A stretch of DNA of 10,000 nucleotides from Eimeria necatrix (GCF_000499385.1 NW_013655173.1:22501-32500), one strand, 5' to 3'; shown: positions 1 to 8,367, numbered from the stretch's first letter. Numbers and translations: made by a program. The notes: generated from the sequence alone by a model not told the origin.

Positions 1-153
1 GCTGCTGCTGGCGGGGCGACAGCTTATAAGGAACAGCAGCGGCAGGCGCTGCATGAGAGGCAGCAGCAGCTACAGGCCACAGAGCGCCTGAAGAAGGCAC
101 AGTGCTTCCGCCTCTGCTGCTGTTGCTGCTGCTGCTGTTGCTGCTGCTGCTGT

Positions 154-185
<32 letters not shown>

Positions 186-321
186 ACGCTGCTGCTGCGA
201 GGCACCGACGATATTTCGTTCGCCTCGAGCAGCAAATGGCCGTCAACAGTCCACCTGCGGGGGTGTCCTGATCCCGTCTGCTGCTGCCGCTGTTGCTGTT
301 GTTGCTGCTGCTGCTCTCGCA

Positions 322-358
<37 letters not shown>

Positions 359-991
359 CAGCAGTTCCGCACGCCTATGACGGGGAGTAACAAGTGCTGC
401 CAGCAATAGCAGCTTCTGCTGCAGCCGCGGCCTCCACGCGAAACCCTGCGGCTGCTTCCTTATCTGTTTGCCATCTGCTGCTGCTGCTGCTGTTGCTGCT
501 GCTGCAAAGCACATTCTGCTGCGCCTCCGTACCACACAGGTGCCCTCAGTAGCAGCAGGAGCAGCAGCAGCAGGAGCAGCAGCAGCAGAGCGGACAACAT
601 TAGGCCCAGCGGCGCACACTTGCTGAGAGCCCGATGGCACTAACAAAAGCGGTCCTGCTGCTGCTGCTGCTGCTGCTGTTGCTGCTGCTGCGGGTGCAGC
701 AGCAGCTGCTGTTGCTGCTGCTGCTCGCGGCGAGCACAAAGCAGCGAACGTACTCCAAGGGCCTGAAGCTTCCAACGCATTTCGGCATGGTGGCGCTGCT
801 GCCGTTGCTGCTGCTGCAGCATCTGCTGCTGTTGCTGCTGCTGCTGCTGCTGCAGTCGCAGGCATGCAACAGGAAGCTGAGGTGCTCAAAGGGCTGGTTA
901 GAGACAGGGCACGAACGGGACTGCTGCAGCTTGCTGCTGCTGCTGCTGCTGCTGCTTGCTGCGCTCCTGCTTCCCCCTGGTGTTCAGACGT

Positions 992-1041
<50 letters not shown>

Positions 1042-1123
1042 CCATTATGGGTGCTACTGGCATGTCTGCTCCCGTTTCTTCTGGCTCACTGCGTCCGTAG
1101 TTGGCAGCAAACGGCTCACTATC

Positions 1124-1185
<62 letters not shown>

Positions 1186-1240
1186 CGCTGAACAGCGGCG
1201 GCTCCTCCTCAAGGGGCGAAGTAAGGGGCCCCTGCAATTC
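1..1240 (-). CDS. Gene B, exon 4 (partial, runs off the left edge)
   Basis: This frame has no stop from a TGA at 1298-1300 down to position 2, about 413 codons from the proposed exon start at 1240. I translated it codon by codon. The non-repeat peptide is convincing: ELQGPLTSPLEEEPPLFSG, a Gln run, QDSEPFAANYGRSEPEETG, ADMPVAPIME, an Ala run, ETSEHQGEAGAQQ, SCSSPVRALSLTSPLSTS, ALEASGPWSTFAALCSPR, GPLLLVPSGSQQVCAAGPN, DGKQIRKQPQGFAWRPRL, TGSGHPRRWTVDGHLLLEAN, a Ser/Asn repeat, and ALWPVAAAASHAA. It is rich in Pro, Ser, Glu and Gln, probably disordered, and continues beyond the window. It lacks both start and stop here, so a start-to-stop ORF search would miss it. Confidence 0.68.
122..180 (-). 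repeat. 15-bp higher-order repeat in the CTG tract (Ser-Ser-Ser-Ser-Asn)
   Basis: TTG interrupts the CTG tract every 15 bases, about four times. In the gene B frame this encodes a repeating four-Ser, one-Asn pattern. It suggests expansion of a 15-base unit rather than of single triplets. Confidence 0.7.
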
Positions 1241-1418
1241 CTGCAGCAAACAATCACCACGACAAGCTGCTGCTGCTGCTGCTGCTGCTGTCTCACTTCA
1301 CACTTTTGCTGCTGCTGCTGCGTACATCCAGAAGCAGCAGCAGCAGCAGGTTCCAGCGCATGAGCACATGCGTGCAAAGGACAGGAGCTATAAAGCAGCA
1401 ACGTAGCAGCAGCAGCTA

Positions 1419-1462
<44 letters not shown>

Positions 1463-1475
1463 ACAGCAGCAGCAC
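1241..1475 (-). other. Gene B, candidate intron 3 (235 nt)
   Basis: The donor ACG|GTGCTGCTGC is followed by a long sense-CTG tract with TTG interruptions and a T-rich stretch (CTTTATAGCTCCTGTCC). The acceptor is GTGATTGTTTGCTGCAG|GAA at 1241. Both sites are phase 0. A minority of the interval (1266-1290) is sense CAG, so an alternative acceptor near 1300-1320 is possible. Confidence 0.5.
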
Positions 1476-1860
1476 CGTATAGGCTGTTGGGAGCGGAAGG
1501 TTCATTAGATCAAGCCGCGGCACTCGCACAGCTTGTTTCTGCTGCTGTTGCTGCTGCAGCATGCCTTTTCTGCTGCTGTTCCTGCGGCTGTTGCTGCAGC
1601 TGCTGCTGTTGCTGCAGCCGTTGCTGCAGCTGTTGCTAATGCTGCCGCTGCAGCGGTAGTCTGGGTAATCTGTGTCGCTGCAGCTGCTCTCATAGCCGCG
1701 GCCAGTGCTGCTGCTGCTGCTGCTGCCGCTGTCGCTGCTGCTGCTGCTGAAGCTGTCACAAGCGCTGCTGCTGCCGCTCTTGCTGCCGCAGAGCTCAACG
1801 TTTGCTGCTGCTGCTGTTGCTGCTGCATCACGGGAAGTTGCAGTGTACGGACTCCCCTCA
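1476..1860 (-). CDS. Gene B, exon 3
   Basis: About 128 codons. The frame used continues in phase from exon 2 and reads EGSPYTATSRD, NVELCGSKSGSSSACDSF, TGRGYESSCSDTDYPDY, several short Ser/Asn runs, and then KQAVRVPRLDLMNLPLPTAYT, where it meets the donor ACG|GTGCTGCTG in phase 0. The composition is Ser-rich and acidic, and probably disordered. A second frame across the same bases is also open to a TAA at 1505-1507 and is Ala-rich (RGVRTLQLPV and so on). I prefer the Ser frame because it matches the phases of both neighbouring exons. Confidence 0.55.
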
Positions 1861-1883
1861 CTGCGGCCACAACCAGAGGGGGA

Positions 1884-1917
<34 letters not shown>

Positions 1918-2027
1918 GGCAGCAGCAGGCGACCCCCAATAATCGATGCCAACTGCCAGGCAGGCAGAAAGCTGCAGCAAACAGAGCAACGAGAATTCCA
2001 TTACATAAAGGAGCAAGCAGCTGCAGG

Positions 2028-2071
<44 letters not shown>

Positions 2072-2254
2072 GATGCAGCAGCAGCAGCAGTAGCAGCAGT
2101 AACAAGGGATTTGCACTTCAGCCGGCAGCAGCAAAGTCAGCGCCTCGGCCACTCAAGAGGGGCAGCAGAAGCAGCAGCAGCACCAAAGAGCAACGCAAGA
2201 GCAGCGGCAGCAGCAGCAGCAGCAGGATGCAGCAGCAGCAGCAGCAGCAATTAC
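1861..2254 (-). other. Gene B, candidate intron 2 (394 nt)
   Basis: The donor on the minus strand is CCCGA|GTAATT. The acceptor is preceded by a pyrimidine-rich tract, CTTCCCCCTCTGGTTGTGG, then CCGCAG|T at 1861. Almost the whole interval is CAG on the plus strand, that is CTG in the sense direction. The phases agree: GA plus T gives Asp. The TAA at 2251-2253 is inside the donor. Confidence 0.55.
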
Positions 2255-3153
2255 TCGGGTGGCTTCCAGTCACTGCGGCAGCAAACCAGCAGCAGCGCGA
2301 ACAGGTGCACGCGAAGCAGCAGAAGCCGCATGTTGTTGCTGCAGCAGCAGCAGTAGCACACACTTCCATTGCTGCTGCAGCCGCTGCTGCTGCTGCTGTT
2401 GCTGCTGTTGCTGCTGCTGCTGTTGCTGCTGCTGTTGCTGCTGCAAGCCGGTGCTTCATCCATCAGACAATGCGATGGGCGGCGCATGCAACGCACTGCT
2501 GCTGGTGCAGCAGCAGCAGCAGCAAAGGGAGCAGCAGCAGCAGCAGCAGCAGGAGCAGCAGCAAGAAGGCAGAGAAAAGCCCGAAGATGCAGAATCGACA
2601 AAGTTGACAAAAGATCAGCGGATGCACCATCCTTCTCACAGGACTCTTGCTGCTGTTGCTTTTGCTGCTGCTGCTGCTGCGGCAGCAGCAGCAGCAGCAA
2701 CTCGGCCCCCAGCAGCTCGAGAACAAGCCTCGGCTTGCTTCCACCCCAGCCAGAACTGCTGCTGCTGCTGCTGCTGCTGCCGCTGCTGTTGCTGTTGCTG
2801 TTGCCATGGGCTTGGTTGAAATCGTCTACCTTCTGCTGCGTTCTTGCTGCTGCTGCTGCTGCTGCTGTTGCTGCTGCAAAGCAGCTGCAGCAGTCCTCAA
2901 ATCCACATGGCACTTCACGTGAGGAGTCCTTGGCCTCTGCAGCAGGTTGTGCTGCGGCGTTTGCTCCTGCTGCCGCTGCTGCTGCCTTTGCTGCTGCTGC
3001 TCTGGCCTGCTGCATCTCAGCAGCAGCAGCAGCAGCAGCAACGGGAAAGCCAAAATGCATCTCCAGCAGCAGCGGCAGGAAAGGGCCCCCAGCAGCAGGA
3101 TCAAAGAAAGCTTTTGCCCAGCTCAGCGAGCGCCTGCAAGCCGCGAGTAGCCT

Positions 3154-3199
<46 letters not shown>

Positions 3200-3337
3200 G
3201 TGTTCCGCTCATGAGGCCTTATTTCGAGGAGCCGCTGTGGCTGCTGCGGCTGCTGCTGCTGCTGCTGCGCCGCTGGCGGCGCTGCAGTAGCCTCGGCCAG
3301 AGCGCCGCGCTGCCGAGCACCGCAGCGGCAGCAGCAA
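2255..3337 (-). CDS. Gene B, exon 2
   Basis: The frame is open for about 360 codons with no stop until the GTAATT at its end. Non-repeat peptide includes EATAAPPAAQQQQQQPQQPQ, RLLEIRPHERNT, AEAKDSSREVPCGFEDC, TQQKVDDFNQAHGN, GWGGSKPRLVLELLGAE, CEKDGASADLLSTLSILHL and CLMDEAPA. This reads as more ordinary protein than the opposite strand. Four stretches (plus CAG at 3154-3200, 3016-3046, 2681-2700 and 2505-2570) run sense CTG and translate as Cys, Ala or Leu runs. By the polarity seen elsewhere they could be further introns, but I found no convincing donors. The apparent C-terminus SDWKPPE-stop ends in GA|GTAATT, a donor-like site in phase 2. Function unknown. Confidence 0.52.
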
Positions 3338-3357
3338 CTGCAGCAGCAAATGCCCTG

Positions 3358-3396
<39 letters not shown>

Positions 3397-3418
3397 ACGC
3401 AACGAAAGGAAAACTTAC
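3338..3418 (-). other. Gene B, candidate intron 1 (81 nt)
   Basis: On the minus strand the donor reads ACA|GTAAGTTTTCC, and the acceptor is CATTTGCTGCTGCAG|T at 3338. The interior is a sense-CTG run, the opposite of the sense-CAG runs in exon 1. The upstream exon ends with two bases of a codon (CA) and the next exon supplies one (T), giving His, so the phase agrees. The TAA that would end the frame is part of the donor. Confidence 0.6.
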
Positions 3419-3676
3419 TGTCTACCGTATGCTGCTCTCCTCCAAAAAGGAGGAGCCTTGCCGTGCTGCCATCGGCGCCACGGCCTTATGCTGCTGCTGC
3501 TGCTGCTGCTGCTGTCGCAGCCGCTGCTGCTGCTGCTGCAGATCGAAGTGCTGCGAATTCTGCTGCTGCTGCTGCTGCTGAATGCTGCGCTGCGGCGCTC
3601 CTCCAGAAACGGCTGCGCACTTCGCAGCAGCGCAGATATCAGCAGCACCCAGCTGTGCCTCAGAGAAGCCACATAA

Positions 3677-3725
<49 letters not shown>

Positions 3726-4332
3726 TGGCGCAGCTGCTGCTGCGGCGCCACTGGCAGCTAGCAGCAGCAAACGCAGCAGCAGCAGCCACGACTGCTGCCT
3801 CCAACTTTAAATCCCTTAAAAGAAAATGACCTGAGTAAAACAGGCGGCAGCTGAAGCAGCCATTGTCCGCAGCAGCAGCAGCAGACGCGGCTGCTGCTGC
3901 TGCTGCTGCTGCTTCAGGCGCTGCTGCTGCTGCTGCTGAGTCACTGCTGCCTCGCAAGCCAGCATGTGAAGTTTCAGAGCAGCGTCTGCCGCTGCTTGTC
4001 GGCAGGCAAAGCTGCTGCTGCTGTTGCTGCTGCTGTTGCTGCTGCCGTCGTTGTTGCTGCTGCTGCTGCTGCAGTTGCTGCGGCGCGTGCAGCTGGTGAA
4101 GCTGCTGCAGCCCCAAAGAGCGCAGCAGCTGCAGCACCGCAAACGAATCTGCGGCAGTCCCTTGCAGCAGCGCAGCAGCAAACTCTGCTGCTGCTGCCAC
4201 CAGAGAAGCTGCTGCATGTGCTGCAGCAGCAGCAGCAGCAGAGCAGCAGGTTGCTGCGGGGCAGCTGAGAGACCACCAGCACTGCAGCACAACAGGCTTC
4301 AGGTGCTGCTGCAGCAGCGCCGCTGCAGGATG

Positions 4333-4368
<36 letters not shown>

Positions 4369-4611
4369 GCGCCGTGCCAGCAAATGGAGAGTGGCTGTTG
4401 CTGCACTGAGACCAGCACAGATGCGGTAGCGGCAAGCAGCAACACGCAGCAGCTGTAGCCGTCTGCTGCTGCTGCTGCTGCTGTTGCTGCTGCTGTTGCT
4501 GCTGCTGCTTGCTGCTGCAGCGGACTGCTGCTGCAGCTGCTCCACAGCAGCTACGATGTTATCAAGAGCCAAATCGACCGCTGTAGACGAAGGCTTCTCA
4601 ATTCCGCTGAA

Positions 4612-4646
<35 letters not shown>

Positions 4647-4868
4647 TGTCGCTGTTCCTGCTGCTGTCGCCACTGCTGCTGCTCTGCTGGGACCTAAGCA
4701 GCAGCAGCAGCTGCTGCTGCACCTGTCTCTGCTGCAGACGCCGCTGCTGCTGCTGCAGCCCCAAATCATTCCAAAGTTTCAAAAGGCCCCATATGTGCTG
4801 CAGCAGCGGCTGGCAGCAGAAGCAGAGACGTCCCCGTCCCCCCTGGCAGGCTGCTGCCGCTGCTGCTG

Positions 4869-4900
<32 letters not shown>

Positions 4901-5532
4901 ACTGTTGTTGCTGCTGCTGCTGTTGCTGCTGCATGAACGTCTTGTTCGGCATGCAAACAGCTGCCTAGGCCTCCAGTAGGAAGCATATTCTGCAGCTGCA
5001 GCTGCAGCAGGGAAGCAGCTGCTGCTGCAGCAGCTGCTGCGTTTGCTGCTGCCGTTGCTGTTGCTGCGGCCATTGGCTTATTTGCTGAGGGCACCTGCAG
5101 CAGCAGCTGCTGCTGCGGAGCAGCGGCAGCAGCAGCAACTGACTCAACAGCTTCGCGAAGATAATGCCATTCAACGAATTCAGAACCTGGTTGGTGCTGC
5201 TGCTGCTGCTGCTGCAGCTGCTGCTGCTGCTGCTGCTGGCTGTGCCGCTGCTGCCCCTGGTCTTGGAGTCCCGCTGATGGCAGCAATTCAGCAGCAGATG
5301 AAAAGGGCGAGCAGCAAATGCTCTTGCTGCTGCTGCTGCTGCATGCGAGTGCAAGAATCTGCTGCTGCAGTTCTGCTGCTGGGATAGACGAGTGCAGAAG
5401 GCTCTGCTGCTGCTGTTGCTGCTGCAGTTGTCGCTGCAGCTGCTGCAGCTGCTGCCGCAGCTGCTGCAAGCTCCCAGTACTGCTCGTGTAGCCATATGCT
5501 ACTGCATGCTGTTGCTGCCGCAGCAGCAGCAA

Positions 5533-5564
<32 letters not shown>

Positions 5565-5669
5565 AGCTGCTGCAGGAAAGCAGCAGGCAGGCATGCAGCA
5601 GGCGCAGCAAACAGTTGCGTACGTACACCAGAGGCGTCCGTGTCTTCCCTGCTAATACGACCCCTGCGG

Positions 5670-5708
<39 letters not shown>

Positions 5709-6229
5709 TGCTGCTGTTGCTGCTGCTGCTTCTGTCGAAAGCAGCAGTCTCACAGAAAAGAAAGACCGCGGTGGATACCGCGCAGCTCTGCTGCTGCTGC
5801 TGCTGCTTTTGTTGCTGCAGGCAGCAGGTGCAGGCGCTATCTGCTGCCGCTGCTGCTGCTGCTGCTGCCGCTGCTGCTTGTTGCTGCTGCTGGAGTCGTA
5901 GCTGCTGCAGCAAGCCGCGCAGCAGCTGCAGCAATCTTACAAGTGCTGCTGCATCTCGGCTAAGCAGCAGCAGCCACGTTTTGCTTGCTGCACTGAGAAG
6001 CAGCAGCAGGCTCGCAGCAGCAGCTGCTGCTTCTGCTAGGTCTCCTGCTGCTGCTGCAGTAGCAGCAGCAGCAGTTGCTGCTGTTGAGGGCTGCAGCAAA
6101 CGCTCGAGCGGAGGAAGCAGCAGCTGCAGCAGCGGCTGCAGCAAATCCTCTCCACAGAGGCAAAGAAGTTCCCTCAGAACGAGGCCACACAGCAGCAGCA
6201 GGCCGCCAACTGTGCTGCTGCTGCTGCCG

Positions 6230-6278
<49 letters not shown>

Positions 6279-6529
6279 GCGTATGCGCTAGCGGAGCCGC
6301 CGGCTGCGTAGGGCTGGACACAAAGTAAGGGCCAGCAGCTTCTGCTGATGCTTCTGAAGAGTCTGCTGCTGCTGCTGCTGCTGCTGCCGCTGCTGCTGCT
6401 GGCGTTGTTGTTGTTGTTGCTGCTGCTGCTGCTAAGTGTGAGCGTTGCTGCTGCCGGCATAAGCACTCGACACACGCCCTCCATGCTGCTGCAGCAAGCT
6501 GGGAGGCCGCGTGCAGCAGAGTCGCATTG

Positions 6530-6564
<35 letters not shown>

Positions 6565-6722
6565 CTCCTGCAGCCGCTGCAGCGCAACAGCAGCAGCAGC
6601 AAGGGCGCCGCAGACGTCTGCTGCTTCGCGAGCGTTACGGAGGGCAGCAGCAGCATCAGTCAAAACGCAGCAGCAGCTGTCGGCCCGCTGCTGCTGTTGC
6701 TGCTGCCGCAGCTCAGGTGTCG

Positions 6723-6759
<37 letters not shown>

Positions 6760-6774
6760 CGGTGGCGACGTCAT
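3419..6774 (-). CDS. Gene B, exon 1: large HAAR-rich, probably helical protein of unknown family
   Basis: I do not recognise this gene. The frame stays open from an upstream stop near 6917; its first ATG is at 6772-6774, and the protein starts MTSPP followed by a Gln run. About 1,118 codons follow, the longest open frame in the window. Between runs of Q, A and S (sense CAG) there are amphipathic, Leu-rich, helix-like blocks, for example AAALRNAREAADVCGAL, LVLRELLCLCGEDLLQPLL, HIWGLLKLWNDLGL (about 4760-4797), DLALDNIVAAVEQL (about 4515-4575) and SLRHSWVLLISALLRSAQP (about 3600-3670). Such an array suggests an alpha-solenoid (HEAT/ARM-like) scaffold, but that is inference only. The apparent stop TAA at 3415-3417 lies inside a perfect GTAAGT donor, so the coding exon probably ends at 3419 in phase 2. 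AT-rich patches near 3805-3840 and 5740-5775 could mark further small introns. Confidence 0.62.
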
Positions 6775-7097
6775 TTCAATTGCTGCTTCCTGGCAGCTGC
6801 AGCACTCCCATGTCACTGGCGGAACTCGGCATCGGCTGCCGGTGTTGCTGCTGCTGCTGCGCCACTGCTGCTGCTGCTGCTGCTGCTGAGCTGCAGCAGG
6901 CCCCCCCAGTGGTCAGGCGCGATCTGGGGTGTACAGACAGCTGCGCCGGCTGCTGCAGCAGCAAAGAAACAAAAGAAATGAGACAAACTAGTCCATTAAA
7001 GGAGTGATGTGCTGCCTCTCGATGCTGCTGCTGCTGCTGCTGCCGCCGCAGCTGCTGCTGTTGTCGCCGGTGCTGCTGCAGCTGCTGCTGCTGATGC
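6775..7097. promoter_or_regulatory. Intergenic segment or 5' leader of gene B
   Basis: This lies between the proposed gene A stop (7098-7100) and the gene B ATG (6772-6774). It has CTG blocks at 6845-6890 and 7022-7095. It also has a pyrimidine-rich minus-strand tract at 6961-6992 (TTTCTTTTGTTTCTTTGCTG) ending in TGCTGCAG near 6953. That tract looks like a splice acceptor and could serve a 5'-UTR intron of gene B. A copy of the GTGTACRNAC motif is at 6928-6940. No TATA-like element is claimed. A minus open frame at 6776-7141 crosses it, but I see no strong reason to call it a gene. Confidence 0.4.
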
Positions 7098-7175
7098 TCA
7101 GCCAAGGACTCCCTGCAGCAGCAGATGATCTTCATATTCAAATAAATTCAATTCAAAGAGAAGACACTCGCCACG
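7098..7175 (-). CDS. Gene A, terminal exon
   Basis: The minus-strand frame reads RGECLLFELNLFEYEDHLLL followed by QGVLG and a TGA at 7098-7100. It is AT-richer and repeat-poor, with Glu, Phe, Leu, Asn and Tyr as in normal protein. It follows a pyrimidine-containing acceptor, GCTGCTGCTCCTGCAG|CGT at 7176, in phase 0, matching the donor at 7325. I do not recognise the C-terminus. Confidence 0.62.
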   Translation of the reverse strand, partial: RGECLLFELNLFEYEDHLLLQGVLG

Positions 7176-7325
7176 CTGCAGGAGCAGCAGCAGCAGCAAC
7201 AGCTGTTGCTGCAGCAGCAAATGAGTCTCGTGGGGCCCCCAGAGGCCCCAGGACCGTGAAGCAGCAGCAGCTGCTGCTGCTGCTAGCAGCAGCAGCAGCA
7301 AGAGCACAACAGCGTAGCCACTTAC
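7176..7325 (-). other. Gene A, last intron (150 nt, frame-preserving)
   Basis: The donor on the minus strand is CAGCAA|GTAAGTGG, a consensus match at 7320-7325. The acceptor is CTCCTGCAG at 7176. The interior is mainly sense CTG. The length is a multiple of three and the frame is stop-free, so the unspliced transcript also translates, adding an Ala/Leu-rich insert. Confidence 0.6.
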
Positions 7326-7361
7326 TTGCTGCCAGCAGCTGACACCCTCAAGCTGCAGCTT
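7326..7361 (-). CDS. Gene A, penultimate exon (short)
   Basis: It reads KLQLEGVSCWQQ and ends at the GTAAGT donor in phase 0. The proposed start follows a T-rich acceptor, CTGCTGCTCTTTAAG|AAG. It could start a little further upstream or at the CTGCAG at about 7352. How it joins the previous exon is unresolved, because the phase of the 7420 donor does not match. Confidence 0.5.
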
Positions 7362-7419
7362 CTTAAAGAGCAGCAGCAGCAACAGCTTGTGCGCAGCAGC
7401 AGCAGCAGCAGCAGAGCAC

Positions 7420-7536
7420 CAGCTGCTGCTGCTGCTGCTGAGGCACCGCTGGAGTCTAACTTATGGCTGCTCGCAGCTTGCTGCAGCAGCAGTTGCAGCA
7501 AATGAAGAGTGCAAAACCACCCTTGCTGCTGCTGTG
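7420..7536 (-). CDS. Gene A, candidate internal exon
   Basis: After the acceptor GTGCTCTGCTGCAG|CA at 7537, one frame reads QQQQGWFCTLHLLQLLLQQ and then AASSHKLDSSGAS, followed by an Ala run and a candidate donor G|GTGCTCTGC at 7419. A second frame reads VVLHSSFAATAAAA and stops at a TAA near 7472. Exon boundaries and frame are uncertain. It sits between sense-CTG tracts, as expected for an exon of this gene. Confidence 0.35.
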
Positions 7537-7675
7537 CTGCAGCAGAGCACAGCAGCAGCCGACAGAGTGCTGCAGCAGCAGCTAGCAGCAGCTACTACGC
7601 AGCAGCAGCAGCCACTACGCAGCAGCAGCGGCTAGCAGAGCTAGTGAGCAGCAGGGTCAGAAGCCAGCATGCAGC

Positions 7676-7743
7676 AGCAGCAGCAGCTAGTAAGCAGCAG
7701 CAGCTAGTAAGCAGCAGCAGCTAGTAAGCAGCAGCAGCTAGTA
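7676..7743. repeat. 17-bp minisatellite, four perfect copies
   Basis: The unit AGCAGCAGCAGCTAGTA occurs four times in tandem at 7676-7692, 7693-7709, 7710-7726 and 7727-7743. Because 17 is not a multiple of three, the TAGTAA core puts stops into all three plus frames, so the array is non-coding on the plus strand. On the minus strand each unit reads TACTAGCTGCTGCTGCT, which resembles a branch point followed by a CTG tract. It falls in a proposed intron of gene A (7537-7774). Confidence 0.9.
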
Positions 7744-7774
7744 AGCAGCAGCAGCAGAGCGCATGCAGCAGCAC

Positions 7775-7986
7775 TTCGCGTGAAGCAGCAGCAGCAAGAG
7801 CTCCTCAATGGCAGCAGCAACGCGGGCAGCCGCAGCATCTAAGTAACTTGCGGATTCCCCTGCTGCAGCAGCAGCAGCAGCAGCAGCTGCTGCTGCTGCT
7901 GCTGCTGCTGGGGCGCCTAGGTTTCCTGCTGCTGCTTCAACAACTGAAAAACCTCGAGGCCCTTTGTTGCTGCTGCTCACTGTTTG
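7775..7986 (-). CDS. Gene A, candidate internal exon
   Basis: The frame reads QTVSSSNKGPRGFSVVEAAA, GNLGAP, a long Ala run, and then GESASYLDAAAARVAAAIEE, LLLLLLHA. This is repeat-free enough at both ends to look like real protein. The acceptor GACTGCAAAGTGACACAG|CAA at 7987 has a weak pyrimidine tract but a TTGAC branch-like element. The suggested donor is GAA|GTGCTGC at 7774, of the same form as other donors here. The frame itself runs on to a TAG at 7738. Function unknown. Confidence 0.48.
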
Positions 7987-8003
7987 CTGTGTCACTTTGC
8001 AGT

Positions 8004-8044
<41 letters not shown>

Positions 8045-8055
8045 ACAGCAGCAGC

Positions 8056-8215
8056 AAAAGCAGCACATCCAGCGACAGCAGCAGCAAAAGCAGCACATCC
8101 AGCAACTGCAGCAGCAGCGCAGCAGCACATCCAGCAACTGCAGCAGCAGTAACAGCAGCACATCCAGCAACTGCAGCAGCAGCACAGCAGCAGCAACAGC
8201 AGCACATCCAGCAGC
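8056..8215. repeat. Degenerate minisatellite around CAGCACATCCAGC, five copies
   Basis: CAGCACATCC occurs at 8061, 8091, 8123, 8156 and 8200, giving spacings of 30, 32, 33 and 44 bases, separated by CAG runs and CAACTGCAG. On the minus strand the array reads as repeated TGCAG, TTGCTGGAT, GTGCTGCTG. The spacings do not keep frame. It lies in a proposed gene A intron between 8206 and 7986. Confidence 0.85.
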
Positions 8216-8302
8216 TGCAGCAGCAGCAGCCAAAATTCCAGCTGCTGCGCGCCATGTCTCGGGTGTACGTACACCCCAAGTAGTAAGCATTTGGGGCATA
8301 CT
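8206..8302 (-). CDS. Gene A, candidate small exon containing the palindromic motif
   Basis: After the acceptor CAGTCTGCTAAG|AGT at 8303, the minus frame reads SMPQMLTTWGVRTPETWR, AAAGIL and then Ala. This is a repeat-poor, protein-like island. The 16-base palindrome at 8261-8276 lies inside it. The end at GGAT|GTGCTGCTG (8205) is only a guess, and its phase does not match the next proposed exon. On the plus strand the same bases give SGVRTPQVVS, because the palindrome encodes the same residues both ways. Confidence 0.35.
8261..8276. promoter_or_regulatory. Perfect 16-bp palindrome, GGGTGTACGTACACCC
   Basis: It equals its own reverse complement. It is the best copy of a dispersed motif also seen at 744-756, 979-991, 1843-1855, 5617-5629, 6928-6940 and 8629-8641. 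GTAC-containing sites are known targets of some apicomplexan AP2 factors (for example Plasmodium AP2-G), but a link is only speculation. Confidence 0.5.
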
Positions 8303-8367
8303 CTTAGCAGACTGAATCAGCAGCAGCAGCAGCAGCAGCAGCTGCTGCTGCTGCTGCTGCTGCAGCA

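Noticed and set aside
1126..1183. Cloning or assembly artefact as the source of the pure (CTG)19 run
   Set aside because: Similar runs occur all over the window with different lengths and interruptions, and the reading frame is kept across them, which fits genuine homopolymer-encoding repeats.
1705..2607. 300-residue plus-strand ORF rich in Ala, Ser and Gln
   Set aside because: It overlaps gene B introns and exons on the other strand, and its non-repeat peptide is mostly shadow sequence. Long frames arise automatically in CAG/CTG tracts, which have no stops in any frame.
2369..3214. 281-residue plus-strand ORF ending SLQQQQ...VFRS
   Set aside because: A few segments look protein-like (AAGSKKAFAQLSERLQAASS), so it is the strongest competitor. 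However, it has no phase-compatible neighbours, and the minus-strand frame fits a multi-exon gene with matching splice sites on both sides.
6776..7135. Minus ORF starting MKIICCCRESLAEHQQQQ
   Set aside because: It overlaps the gene A terminal exon in another frame and crosses a likely acceptor tract. It could be a 5' exon of gene B, but its frame stops at 6776 before the gene B ATG and I see no donor to rescue it.
8056..8215. CRISPR-like array
   Set aside because: The repeats are degenerate, spacings are irregular (30-44), and the spacers are themselves CAG repeats. The genome is eukaryotic.
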